Shown here piece after piece: positions 25,601 through 37,400 of a stretch of 64,000 nt of DNA (position 1 is the stretch's first letter; every line of letters begins with the position of its first letter). The stretch is taken from assembly GCA_000708835.1 (NCBI GenBank), contig DF236986.1, positions 194,885 to 258,884 on the forward strand, read 5' to 3'. The stretch is from Klebsormidium nitens. Its lineage: Eukaryota > Streptophyta > Klebsormidiophyceae > Klebsormidiales > Klebsormidiaceae. The translations under genes and the position numbers were made by a program. A model generated the notes under the pieces. It was given only the letters and a program-made list of their open reading frames with translations, did no database searches and was not told the origin of the DNA.

Positions 25601-28600
25601 CCTCTTGCGAGCGGTCCAGAGCTCCATTTAGGATCCTTGAGGAGGCGAGCGGAGCCGTGATCTTCAAGAGCTTCTACCAATCACTTGCCGTTGATGACGA
25701 AGCACTCAATGACGGCCCGACTCCCCATTCCGCAAGGAACTGCCAGCAGACGACTCGCAGTTCCAAAACCTTTGCTAGGAACCTACCTTCAGATCAAAGG
25801 AAGTGTACTATGAATTAACGCATCCAACTTTCAAAACCAGATTCAAAGCATACTATTTTGAAAACCCTGAGTCTGAGAAAGTTTGAATGCGGTAACAAAT
25901 TTGAGAAAAGCCCCAGTGACTCACCGGTCGCCTCTCCTGTTCGTACGTCCGCATAAAGCTGACGTCCGAAACGCCGCGTATGACAGCCGCGAGCTTCCAG
26001 GCCAGGTTGTGAGCGTCCTGGATTCCGGTGTTCATTCCTGCGGGGAAAGGAACGGAACCGGAATCAGTAACGCGAACTTTAGGGTTGTACGCGTCCTGGT
26101 TTCCGCTGCTCATTCCTGCGGGGAACGGAACGGTATTGGAATAAATAACGCGAGCTTTGAGGCCTGGTTGTGGGCGTCCTGCTCTCCTGTCTTCATTTCT
26201 GTGTGAACGGAATGGAACTGGAATGAGTAACGGGAGCCTGAAGGCCACAATGTGAGCATCCTGGAGTAGGCTGTCTACACCTGCAGGCGACGGAACCGAA
26301 ACGGAATGAAAAACGCCAGCTTTCAGGCCAGGATTTGACCGCCTGCATTCCGGTGTTCATTCCTGCGAAGGATGTTGAATGCAGGTTTTATTAAGGCGGC
26401 TCAGATGGGGGACGCAACGGGAACGCACTTGGCAACGGGTCAGAAGGCCTCCACTCTTTGCCTGATGCTGTCCTCGACTCTGAACACGCACGAGAGGAGT
26501 GTTCGCCGTTGTTGAAGGAGACAGGGGAGAAGACAGGGAGACCTGACGCGAAAGTGCGAATGGCCGGATTTCTTCGAAAACGTCTCCGCTTGACCGCTCC
26601 AAGTGAGTCGTCCTTCCGGAGAACTGAACCTTGAAGAGCAAGAGCATCTCTTCTAAAGAACCAAAGGACTGAGTCAAAAGGCTGTAGGGCAGAAGCATCG
26701 GGCAACGATCAGAAATGACTTGATAGCACGGCTTGGCGATGCTGGCTGTTCATCATACCAACGGAGGAACGGAAACGGAACGAGCGGGTTTTTGCAAGAG
26801 GGAAGGGGCCGTTCTGCTTCTTACTGCCTAGGAAACGCCTGGAGTCTCGCCTTTAGAAGACCGGACGAGCAGCCTTCACAGGGGCAGTGGTTGATACGTG
26901 AAAGGGGGTGGATTTCAGGGCCTCACCGAACCCCCCGGCGGGAGGGAAACGATGAGCTGCATCGCCCATCAGAAAGACGCGCCCGCTTTTGTCGGCGTAC
27001 TTCTCGGCGACTTGGGCGGTCATGGTCCAGGGCCGGATCGAGCGAACTAGGACTGGAGAGTTTGCGTCGCCAATCGCCTTTTGGATCATATCCCGGCAGA
27101 CCTGATACACGATGGGGCGGAGTTTGTGCATCAGCCGCTGACATAAGCAACTGAAGTGGTCTAGCGGAGCAGAGCCACCCGCAGGTAGCCCGACTCGAAG
27201 AGAGCCGTCAGAACGAAAACGCCGCGTTTCCGGGTGTGACCACTTCGTACCTAAGTATCCCCATCTTGAGAAAGTCACGTAATCAGTAGCTCGAGGGATG
27301 CTGCCTCCAAATGGGGAACACGAGGATGCGGGTCCTTCAGCACTTGCTTTACAAGTGCTAATGACAGCGACCAAACCTTTTGTTTCAGAAGAAGTCGCGT
27401 CCGTGTAGGAAAGAAGCGAGCAAAACTCGAATAGGCGAGAGGCTCCCACCGCAGTGAATAAGAGTTTTGAGCTTGTTCGTTGCCTTTCTTCTCTCTGATC
27501 CTTTCTCATCGCCGTGGTTCACTGTCTTTCCCATCTGCGTATCCTTCGACTGACCACCATCCACTCCGAAAAGGAAAAGCATACCGCGACTCAAATATGC
27601 AGTCCTCGGGCGCCCTATGAAAGAGAAACGGTTCCCCCCTCCTGACAGACAGTTCCTTCAAAACAGATCCAAACTGGTGCCCAGGGGGGTAAGGTTCCTG
27701 GATCCTCTAAGGGGGCGACATGGTGGCAAGCCTGTGCCACTCATCCCCCCCTTGCGACTCAAATTCCTCCACAACCAACATACAGACCAGAAGCGCAGAC
27801 CATTTGGCGCGTGTTCGCATCGCAGGGAACCCGGCTACCCACCTCGGGGGTGTATTCCTCGGGCCTTTGCTGGGGGGGGTAGAACGGGATCTGCGCCACG
27901 AACTCCCCCTTCCTGAGATCGTGCGCCACAACGACCATGATCACATCTTCGTTGAATACAAAGTACAGCATTGCCTGCCGCCCGTTGAGCTTCTCATGCA
28001 ATCCCCGACACTCGAAATGCACGCTGAGGAGCGATTCAATTGCGCCATCCCCTTCTAAAGAGATCCGCAAACGGCTTCTTATTCCGCTGCTTGCGCCATC
28101 CGCCGCGATCAAAAACCTGCTATGTACATTGATTGAGTGAGGGCGAGCCGTATTTGGCTGATCTCTCGCAACTCTGGTTCCTAATTGATCCACAGTGCTC
28201 AATGGATTTGTATGTTCTGAAGCTGATTCTTGCAATGCTTGATTAAACGGGACTACTCTTGATAACACCCCCCCGGCTGCCGTCTCAAACGCCATGCACT
28301 TGTAGCCCTCTAAGATACACCCAAGCCCCTCGAACCCCCCAGCCAAATCGTCATCTCCTGCGCTACCCCCCACATCCTGCGCCGACCCCCTCGCTTCTTT
28401 CTCGAGCGCTTTCGCGCTTCTCAGCAGAAGCGGCACCAGCTTGTTCTGGGAGAAGTGCGCCACCGACACGGGGCTCATATTCGGACGCGCGGTCTGGTCC
28501 GAAAAGTGGTCCACCTGTCCGAGAACCGTCCCTGTCATTGTGTGGCAGTAAATGAAGCGGCGCCACTCCTCGAGGGGGGGCTGCTCGCGCCCGATGGTCG

Positions 28601-29741
28601 TCGCAACGTCGCCCATGTGACGAAAGATCTGCAGGTGTCCAACTTGCACATCTTATCAGAAGACCGGTTTTCCTGTGTTTGAAAAGCAGGTAACATCCCA
28701 GCTGTAGTCTCATTAGTGTCACCTGCCTAGCAGAAGATCTGCAGACAATTCAGACTTTGTGGTGATGATCTTTTTTAGGAGCAGTGCGTGAAGATCTCTC
28801 TGGTGCTGGAGCGCTCGCAGCTCACTTTACCTGTTGTAGAATGATAGACTCTCGGGGGTGGGCTAAACGGAATTGCTAATCGCGGGGGGGCTGATGGCTC
28901 GCACCATCTGTCCTGATGAGATCTGGATTTCGACTGAATATAACCTGCCAAAAAATAATTACCCGGTGCGGGATTGAGTGGTGTGACGGCTGGCACCAGC
29001 CCGAGGTGATTCAGGGTTCGCACTTCCTGGAGCGGAGCGTTGTCCACCATGGTGTCAAAAAGGTGAGTTCCTACACACTTTCGCGCGATTGGCACTGACT
29101 ATTCTGTTCCACCGCCACCGATCATCAGATATGGCTTTTCGCAAAGCACCAATCAATGTGCGCCACCTTAAGAAGTTGTCATGGCAGGTTTTGAAAGTTT
29201 GTTTTGCATTCAAAAGTTGCATTCTGCTAAGGCGGCACATTGATTGGTGCTTTGCAAATAGCCACATCTGATGATCGGTGGTGGTGGAACAGAATAGTCA
29301 GTGCCAGTTGCCCCAAGCGATGAAAGCAAAGCCAGAAGCAGACCACAACAGACAGCAGGCAGAAACCAAGGCGCCCACAAGTAAGATTTTACACCACCTC
29401 ACCTCCATCGTCCGGTTGTTTATGAAGTGTGCCTGCGGGTGCGTCGTGGGGTGCAGCCTTTTCTCCACCAGCAGCGATCTAACGCCTAGGTTTGAGAGCA
29501 GAATCGAAAGGGAGAGCCCCACGGGCCCCCCGCCCACTATCAACACATCTGTGTCGACTTTTCGGGGGTGCCCGCTGGCAGGCAAATTTGAGGGGGGGGA
29601 AGTGGCCAAGAATGAAGGTGAGCTGGTGAAGGATCTTCTAGCGTGTGAGGGCCTCCCCCAATGCAGGGCGCCCGTGAGAAGCTTTCTCATTGCAACGGTG
29701 GCGGACATAGAGAGATTGACAGGTGGCAGGCTCGAGGACAA
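22681..29741 (-). CDS. FAD-dependent aromatic-ring-type monooxygenase, 8 exons, 785 aa
   Basis: Exons (minus): 29741-29403, 28628-27843, 27101-26927, 26037-25925, 25309-25218, 24342-24118, 23761-23581 and 23127-22681, summing to 786 codons. The dinucleotide fold is at 66-80 (VLIVGGGPVG). The middle motif IAADGASSGIRSRL lies at about 287-299. The second FAD motif GDAAHRFPPAGGFG starts near 421. The order and the C-terminal thioredoxin-like tail (ILLVRPDGHIAWR) match the phenol hydroxylase / 2,4-dichlorophenol 6-monooxygenase group (PheA/TfdB, FAD_binding_3). It is expected to hydroxylate an aromatic ring using NAD(P)H and O2; the substrate is unknown. The N-terminus (MRKLLTGALHWGRPSHARRS) is basic and Ser-rich and looks like an organelle-targeting peptide. 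Three of the introns are packed with junction echoes, and intron 1 holds a foldback element. Confidence 0.9.
24370..24800 (-). repeat. Three junction echoes of monooxygenase exon 6 acceptor side
   Basis: The acceptor and first ~95 bases of exon 6 (24248-24350, encoding LLLRTLNRPPISLLPATYQRE and beyond) recur at about 24397-24500, 24540-24635 and 24675-24775 with periods of about 135-153 bp. Between copies the intron spacer is itself repeated (GGGTTAGG-rich). Copy 1 keeps a perfect CCCAG acceptor. Coding similarity falls with distance, and internal frame breaks and a poly-T run appear. Confidence 0.88.
25385..25556 (-). repeat. Two junction echoes of monooxygenase exon 5 acceptor side
   Basis: A block of about 32 identical bases spanning the exon 5 start and its acceptor (25291-25322) recurs near 25408-25439, with similar flanks on both sides. 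A more decayed third copy lies near 25528-25556. The period is about 117-120 bp. The near-identity of the first pair suggests a recent duplication. Confidence 0.85.
26085..26375 (-). repeat. Four junction echoes of monooxygenase exon 4 acceptor side
   Basis: The exon 4 start (GMNTGIQDAHNLAWK, 25995-26037) with its acceptor recurs about four more times upstream in transcript sense, near 26085-26125, 26155-26210, 26240-26295 and 26325-26375. Each has a TTCATTCCTGCGGG-like acceptor block on the plus strand and a GGCCAGG-like coding block. The nearest copy matches best. Confidence 0.82.
29091..29305. mobile_element. Foldback / MITE-like element in monooxygenase intron 1
   Basis: About 75 bases at each end are reverse complements: GGCACTGACTATTCTGTTCC at the left and its inverse at the right, including GCACCAATCAATGTG. 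A loop of about 60 bases separates them. There are no open frames. No clear target-site duplication is visible. It lies wholly inside the intron between 29403 and 28628. Confidence 0.82.
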
Positions 29742-31439
29742 AAGAAGTGCCAGGTGGCAGGCGCAATGCTGCCAGCTCAGAGTGGAAAACTGATTGCTTG
29801 ATATATAGATAGATGCAAAATCAAATCAGACTCTTCGATTCGTAGGCGGCGCAGATTGTTGCAGACCAGCCCGCCAAATCAACCGAGGCGTAGAAACTTC
29901 CGCAGCGCTTGAGCGTCCCGTAGCTTATCAGCTCGTGGCAGAGTGCCTCTGAGCTTCTACTTTCATGGCCCAGATTATGATGCACCAATCATTTCACATG
30001 ACTCTGAGCACGCCAAGCAATAAAGATTAAATGTTTGACCAGCAGAGCTCGCGATCTGCTAGTGCCTTCGCGCGAGCCAACCACTGCATGTGTAGCTTGT
30101 TGATAATGGTGTACTAATTGTGCGGTAACGATAATGCAGCTACGCGCGCGAGCTGACTGCTGCGTGGCCTGGTTTTGGGTCGTCCGATGAAGATGCGTAG
30201 GATTCTTAACCGCCGATAAACCAACGATTCTTTGTTCCGTTAGCATGCGTGGATTGATAATAGGAAGCTGTCAAGGCACGCCGAGGCTGACTCCTGCGGC
30301 AGTAAGCGGAACACAGTTGCAACTTCCGCCGTACATTTAGCAAGCCGTCCCTGTCCTCATTCCGCGTCACGACTAATGAGTCTCTGATGAGTAGACCGCT
30401 TGTTCACTGACGAGCCGCAAACCCTAACCCTATACCGTGGCACCTTAGCTCAAGTCTCAGCTCCAGTCTGCCAACCCGCGGCTCAAGGTTTGCGATATTT
30501 GTGCACTTTTTAGGGCAGACTAAGCCGTACATCAAAACAGTCCAAGCGCCTAGCCAATCAGGGAGCGCAGCTTCAGATAAAGCTCGGATCCGCATGCGCA
30601 AAACTGCGCGCGGATTTGTCCACTTGCTCTTAAGAGCGTCTGCATTTACTCCATCACGTGAGCACTGAAGGAAACGCTGTCACCAGCGGTAAAAGCAAAG
30701 CTGGATATGGGGCCATCGGATAGATCAAGTGAAGTCATTTCTCTTGCCATCATTGCAAGCCAGATACCTACTGGTTGTACAAAATTGCTAATTAAGCAGG
30801 TTGGCTGAAGCTCAATAGGTTTTCAATACGGGTGTCTGAGAGATTGGTCATGGGAAGTACATCCTATACACCTCGGCATGTAGGGTCAGAATACATGGCA
30901 CTTGTGAATATCTGATAGGTACTTACAGACGTTCCAATGCGTACTGATACCTTAATATCGACATTTCATGGCTAGACGAAGGAGCCTGATCAAGCTCTTC
31001 CGAAGCTAGTACAACACTACCTACGAGCTCTGTTAGCCTTATCGAAGTGTTTTGCAAAGAGCGAACTACCGAAGTAACGGAGGACGTAGGTACACAAGTT
31101 GTGCGCCGGCCGTTGCGCTTCCGCGTGTCGACACCGAGATGGATAACCTTAGCTTTGTCAGCGGCCCCGGGTTCTCAGGATCAAGCTGCTAAGCTCGCCA
31201 GCGTCCTGAGTTCTACCTAGCACCTGACTCTGGAAAAGATATCTCCGACCTAGGCTGCACCTGGCCCCAGCTCCGCTGGATTTGTCTCGCTTTCCCCCCG
31301 TCTCCCCCTTCATTTCTCATGACACTTTCATCGGTCGACGCTTCTTGACCTTGGCAGGAGCCGCAAGGGGAAGCCGCCAGGGCTTGCTCCCTTTTCTCTC
31401 CGTCCCGCCGCTCGGCGCGTGACATCAGCATCAGCAGCC
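29742..31439. other. Intergenic, divergent monooxygenase / channelrhodopsin spacer
   Basis: About 1.7 kb with no supported coding region. It holds the promoters of both divergent genes. CT-rich sequence at 31260-31410 probably is the channelrhodopsin 5' UTR. No confident TATA box. Confidence 0.5.
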
Positions 31440-34400
31440 ATGACGGTCGACGCGCACTCCACGGTTGACGCGCACTCGACGGTCACGGACAGTCACTCGG
31501 CCGGGAACGGGACCGAGTCATGCTACGTGGCTGATTTCCTTGGGATGCACCATGAGTCGCACGAGGGCGCGCTTTACTCGGTGTACAAGTCGCTCGAGTG
31601 GGGCTGCTTCCTGATCTCCATCGGGCTGTTTGTCTTCTACCTGCAGCAGTACCGCAAGAAGACGGCCGGATGGGAGGGTGAGGGAGCGCAGTGTGGCTGT
31701 GCAGTGTTTGTGAAAAAGCTGTCTTAAGTTTGCAGAATGGCTGTCTTATGTTTGCAGAGTGGCTCTCTTGTTCCGATCTTTGTCTTGTGAGCGACTCTGG
31801 TTTGCCATCCACTTTGTCATGGGTGACCCGTTTTCTTTAATGATTGCTGGATTGGGGACTGGGCATATCTGGTGAGCAATGCATTGTGGGGCGATCCTGA
31901 TTTGCGTGTTAACCGTCCGGATCAGTCCTAGTCTTCTGAATGATCTATCTTACTAGGCAAATGCGAGTAGGATCAATGCATGTCCTATGAGCAATTTGTT
32001 CATGGGCGAGTCTCGTTGGTAGACAATTCTGGCCTGTGAACAGCGTCTGGCGTTAGAAAATTATGGCATTTAAGCAATTGAGTCTCTTGGATATCAGTCA
32101 AGTAGATCTGTGGGTGCATCCACGTTATAGTAGGCAATGGACGAAATCAGAATTTGGTTTCACAAAAGATGAGTAATCACGGTAGAAGGTCTAGGTAAGG
32201 AGGAATGTGCAAGTGGGAAGCAGACTCCCTAGGCAAAGGAAGGAGTCAAGCGTTGCTGCGACAATGATTCACCCGCTTCTGAAAGAATCTTGTGTATACT
32301 ATGACTAAGTACAAGTGTGACATCCTTCATGGGTGGAATTGATTGGTGTCATTTAGGGTGGATGGTTTAATTGCAATCATGCCTTTGGAAGTGAGCACTT
32401 CTGGTAGAGCTTCCTTACAACGGCGTTGAAGAGCATAGGGTCCAGAGTAACTTTCCTTTCTCCTCCTCTTTGCTTCCTGGTAGCGTTTGACGTGCTTTAC
32501 CCGTGTGTGGTCAGAACAATTTTAGGTTTGCATGTCATCCAAGTACAAGTTAAGTCGCTAACCGGAGCTCGGGCTCACCTACATTCATAAAGTTTTTCAT
32601 TTACAAATGAGTTGCTAACCTGTGCTGACCCCGTTTCTCACAGTTATCTACATCGCCTTCATCGAGTCGTTCAAGTACATTTTCGAGATCTTTTGGCCCC
32701 ACAACAATCCCGCGCAGCTGAACATCTATGGCGTCAACAAGAGCGTCCCATGGGTTCGCTACATGGAGTGGATGATTACCTGCCCTGGTGAGCTTCGTAA
32801 CCCCTGGTTTGGCTAATAAACCCTTGTTAGGTAGTCATTCCTTACCTGTCCTGGTGAGCTTCGTAACCCCTTATATGGCTGGTAAACCCTGGTTAGATTA
32901 TTGTTTCTTACGTGCCATTGTGAGCTTCGCAACCCCTTGTATGGCTGGTAAACGCTGGTTAGATATTTTTTTTTTACCTGCCATTGTGAGCTTCGTAACC
33001 CTGGTTCAGCTGGTAAACCCTGGTTAGAACTGCGTGTAAACTGGTTGGACCTATCAATCCGTCGAATACCAGCTTATCTGTCCCCGTGATTACCAGGTCG
33101 GACCCTGGTTAAGGTTTCGCGACTTTTCTGCTCAACCTCGAATCTGCGGATCTAGTTGTGTGCGAAGCTCGATAAGCTCCTTACCGAACTGTTGAGCAGC
33201 TCGAGAGCTGGCCGTTTGATTGTAAGCTTGTGGTTACCTCGCAACCTCCTTCAAGCAGAAATCAGAATGATTGACAATCCGAAAGAAAGACGGGCCTCAG
33301 CTTCGTTTCACATCCACGTTGCCTGACCCCATTCACACCGCCTCCCCGCAGTGATCCTGATGGCGCTGTCCAACATATCGGGAGAGGAAGGTGAATACAC
33401 TCACAGATCGATGCAGCTGCTGGCGACTGATCAGGGCGCCATTCTGTGCGCAATCACCGCGGCCGCGTCCGAGGGCGCGATCTCCGCCGTCTTCTATGCG
33501 ATTGGCGTCTGCTACGGCATCTGCACCTTCTACTTCTGCCTCCAGGTGCGGCCCCGCCTGGTTTTCGATTCAAACCCCCAGATCCTGCAAGTTCTCTGTG
33601 GAATTGACCGAAGTGTTTGTCTCAACCCTGATCCAAAGGCGTCCTGTTCGGAGGACTTTGCTCGAGTCGATTCGAGAAGGATACGAAAGCGTTTCGCGGA
33701 AAGAGAACGCGTCTCCATATCTTGCGCACTCTGTAACCGTTCTAATTGATTGTTCCTCTCGATCGGGTCCTTTTGATGTTTCTCTTTGTTATTTCGAAGT
33801 TGACTAGAAACACTAGTGCAACAGCTGATGAGACCTCAGCCTGAAGACCTTCGGAACATTCCAAAGCCAACCTTTTCCAAAATGCGTTCGCCAACCACAA
33901 CCTCCTCGCCCGTTCGCTGACGCGTCGCTGACGTCACCCGCAGATCTGCATCGAGCCGTACTTCGCGCTCCCCGAGACGTGCGTACCCAAAAGTCCTTTA
34001 CAGTCCGACTCTATGTCATAACAATATCTGCACGAGCTTCCCATCTTCCTCGCCCGATCGCTGACGCGTCGCTGACGTCACCCGCAGATTTACATCGAGG
34101 CCTACTTCACGCTCCCCGAGACGTGCCACAGTGCCGTCAAGTGGATGGCCGTCATCTTCTACGCGGGGTGGCTGTGCTACCCCTGCTTCTTCCTCGCCGG
34201 CAGCGAGGGCTGGGGCAACCTCTCCTACGAAGGCTCTGCTATTGGCCACTGTATCGCCGACCTGCTGTCCAAGGTTAGAACTAGACCGGGCGCTTTCTCC
34301 TTTTCAGTGTTTGTACGTTTCAGCTCAAACGGTCGCGGAGGAAGGGGCAAGGTCTCCTACGAAGGCTCCGCCATTGGTCTCTGTATCGCTGACCTGCTCG

Positions 34401-37400
34401 GAATTCGGCCGGGGCAATTATCCGGGCCCCTACTACAGCTTGGATCACCGGTCGGGTCACGTCCAGGCTTGGGTCAAGTTAGGCGCATAGCTTATCCTCC
34501 AAGAGCCCCTTCACTCTTACCCGGCCTGTTGCACCCCGGCGCGTAAATGGTGCTTCGATATCCCCTCGCAAGTTACGTACTTCCACTTGGGACCCCCCAC
34601 GGCTCACCTGGCGGATTTTGCTCCCCCCTCCTTACGAACGCGCGGCGCGTATCGACTTCCCCCTTCCTCCATCTTTTCATTTTCTCGGCACCCACTTCTA
34701 GCTTCCATGTTTTCGTTCCCGCAAACTCCCCCCCCCCGCCGCTTACCCGGCTCGTTGCGTCCCCCCTTCGCAGAACGCCTAAGGCGTAATGCACTCGTGC
34801 TTTTACATCTCAATCCTTGGTTGCAATTCCATTTTCTCTCCCTATCAAGAACTGCTTACTTCCGAAACACCCCCCCCGCTCACCCGGCTCTTTTTGCCCC
34901 CCCTCCGTAGAACGCGTGGGGCGTGATGCACTGGTGGATCCGGTGCCAGCTGGAGGAGTACAAGCACACGCACAACGGGCAGCTGCCCCACTACTCCCTG
35001 GAGACGCGCGCCAAGATGCGCGCGGAGGCGGGCCACATCATCGCGGGATCCCTCGGGTCCGTACTGCACGTGGCAGGCCACCAGCACCACCACTTCCACT
35101 TCGACGAGGACAGCGGCATGCAGGGCGCGCAGGTGGGTTTAGCTTTGAACTTATCAGGGTTAAGGGCTTATGCTTTTGGGTCTATGAGATCAAAGGTTTG
35201 GGTTAACGCCACTTCCGCTTCGATGAGGATACTGGCTTGCAGGGCGCGCAGGTGGTTCTCTTTTTCTAAGTTATAGGCTTGGGGTTTTGGTGGTTCTCAT
35301 GTTGGCTTCGTTACCGCCACTTTCTCTTCGAGAACACCGACATGGGTTGTGAGGCCTTATACTATTTTCAAAAAGGCTACTGGGATTTATACGAGGGTTT
35401 GTGTCTTTAAAGCATCGCAACTCCGACTCTTACCGCCAGATTTGATCCTTGGAGGTCGTAACGTCCATTGTAAAAGTAAACTGTACCGTTACGCGTGATG
35501 CATCTTGGGCTGTTCTCATTCTTTCTCCCAAGGCCGGCCCCACAATACAGAGCGCCGCAAATCCATATCCACCCCCCTCAAACATCGCGTCTCAACCACC
35601 CCCTTCTCGTTGTTTCAGGTCCAGGGCCAGCCCCTGGCTCAGGCCAACGAGGGCGCCAACTCGAAAGCTTCTCTCCTTAACGGAAAGGCAGTGCAATCTC
35701 AACCGTTTTCCCCCCCTGAAAAGGTCTCGGACACAACCCCCCCTTTCCGCTTTTCCAGATTCAGGGCCAGCCCTTGGCTCAGGCCAACGAGCGCGCCAAC
35801 CTGAAGGCGTCTCTCCTCAACGGAAACGCCGTCAACTACAACCAGGCCGTTCAGGCTCAGCCCCAGGCGTTCCAGATCCAGTCCGGCGAGGACGGTTACG
35901 TCATCTCCATGAACCAGGGCGAGTCGTCCGCGAGCGGGTCGCGCAGGACCACCCAGAACATGTGAGCCCGGCTGACGTCACGCTGACGCGGCGTTGCAAA
36001 GCTGCGCTTTACTTTGAATTTTTGAAGGCAGGAAAATTGAAGTCGAGAATGGGTAAAGGTCTCGGGTCCGCGCTTTAAAGAGTAGCGACGTGCTTCTGAG
36101 TATCTGTCTTCTTGCCCCTCCCTATAGTTTCCCGCCTCGACTCCCTGGTTCCATCCCGTGAGTCCTTTTGTAATGTAACACCCTACCAAAAAAAGTAACG
36201 GAAAAATTTCTCCTCCAACAATCCTCCTCGTAGTCTCACACTCTCCCCCCACCAAAAGCAATATTTGAATACGCCCTTTCCACCCCCCCCTCCCTCGCAG
36301 CGAGGGCCCCAAGAAGGACCCCGTCGCGTCCGCCTTCTTCGTCCCTTTTCTTTGCCCTTAATGTCACCTCCTCCCCCCCCTCTGAAAGCACAATTCTAAA
36401 TCTCTTCACCCCCCCCTTCTCGCAGCGAGGGCCCCAAGAAGGACCCCGTCGCGTCCGCCTTCTCCAAGGCGCTCGGCAGCATGAAGAGCAAGGTCACGGA
36501 GCACTTCACGAAGGACCTCCCCCCCTCCGCGCGCCCCGACTCGCCCTCCCGCCGCGGCTCCGCGCGCGGGGGCGCCGACGCGCCGACCGCGCAGCCGCAG
36601 CAGAGCATGAAGATCGACCTCAGGGATTTGGCGAACAACCCGCAGCTGCAGCAGCAGCTGAGCATGATGCTCAAGGGACAGATGGCAGGTCAGGATAACA
36701 CCCTTTCTTAACCCACCTTAAATTCGATCGGTTTGAAGGTGGTTACGCTCTGAAGACTGACCTCAAGGATCTGGCCAACAACCCGCAGCTGCAGCAGCAG
36801 CTGAGCATGATGCTCAAGGGACAGATGGGTGCAGGTGGGCATTGAATGGTGTTACATTTCCTCATTATGCACGATTAATGGGTTCTTGCGTTAAAGGGCT
36901 CTACTTCTTTGGACGGTTGGAATTTTCGCCAAGGACAGATGCACGCCCGTGAGGCCAGAGTATACAATATAAGTATCATAATCTCTCAATAAGATTGGCT
37001 TCGTACGACGCAACTCGCTCACTGGGAGATTAGTATATCTTAGAGGTCCAAGAGAAGACCATAATTGACGTCACATTTGGCTACCTGGATGTAGAAGCGG
37101 CATCGAAGGCAGCCCGTAGTGGGCCTCCATTCAAGCCGACTGTAAGATAGATAACGCAGCCAAGAAACGTCCTCAATCCACGCCTCGAAAAGTGGACTGC
37201 TTTCAATCCCTTGTTTACGTATCTCCAATCTCAATTCAATCCTTGTCTAAATCCTTTCTAAATCCTGCCCTTCTTCTCCAGGCAACTCCAACACCAACCA
37301 GGGCAGCAACAACGGCAGCCCGCGCGCGCGCCCCGTCTCCGAGGAGCTCGCGCAGCCCGCGCGCCTCCAGAAGGCCCAGAGCGCGCGCGCGACCAGCAAC

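Noticed and set aside
28900-29095. Minus-strand frame containing FDTMVDNAPLQEV as a possible monooxygenase exon
   Set aside because: Direct joining of the exon end at 29403 to 28628 gives the family sequence NNRTMEIFRHMGD without a gap, so no exon is needed here.
36740-36840. Second copy of the Gln-rich segment as a real extra channelrhodopsin exon
   Set aside because: No acceptor precedes it, and using its donor instead of the first shifts the frame by 146 nt.
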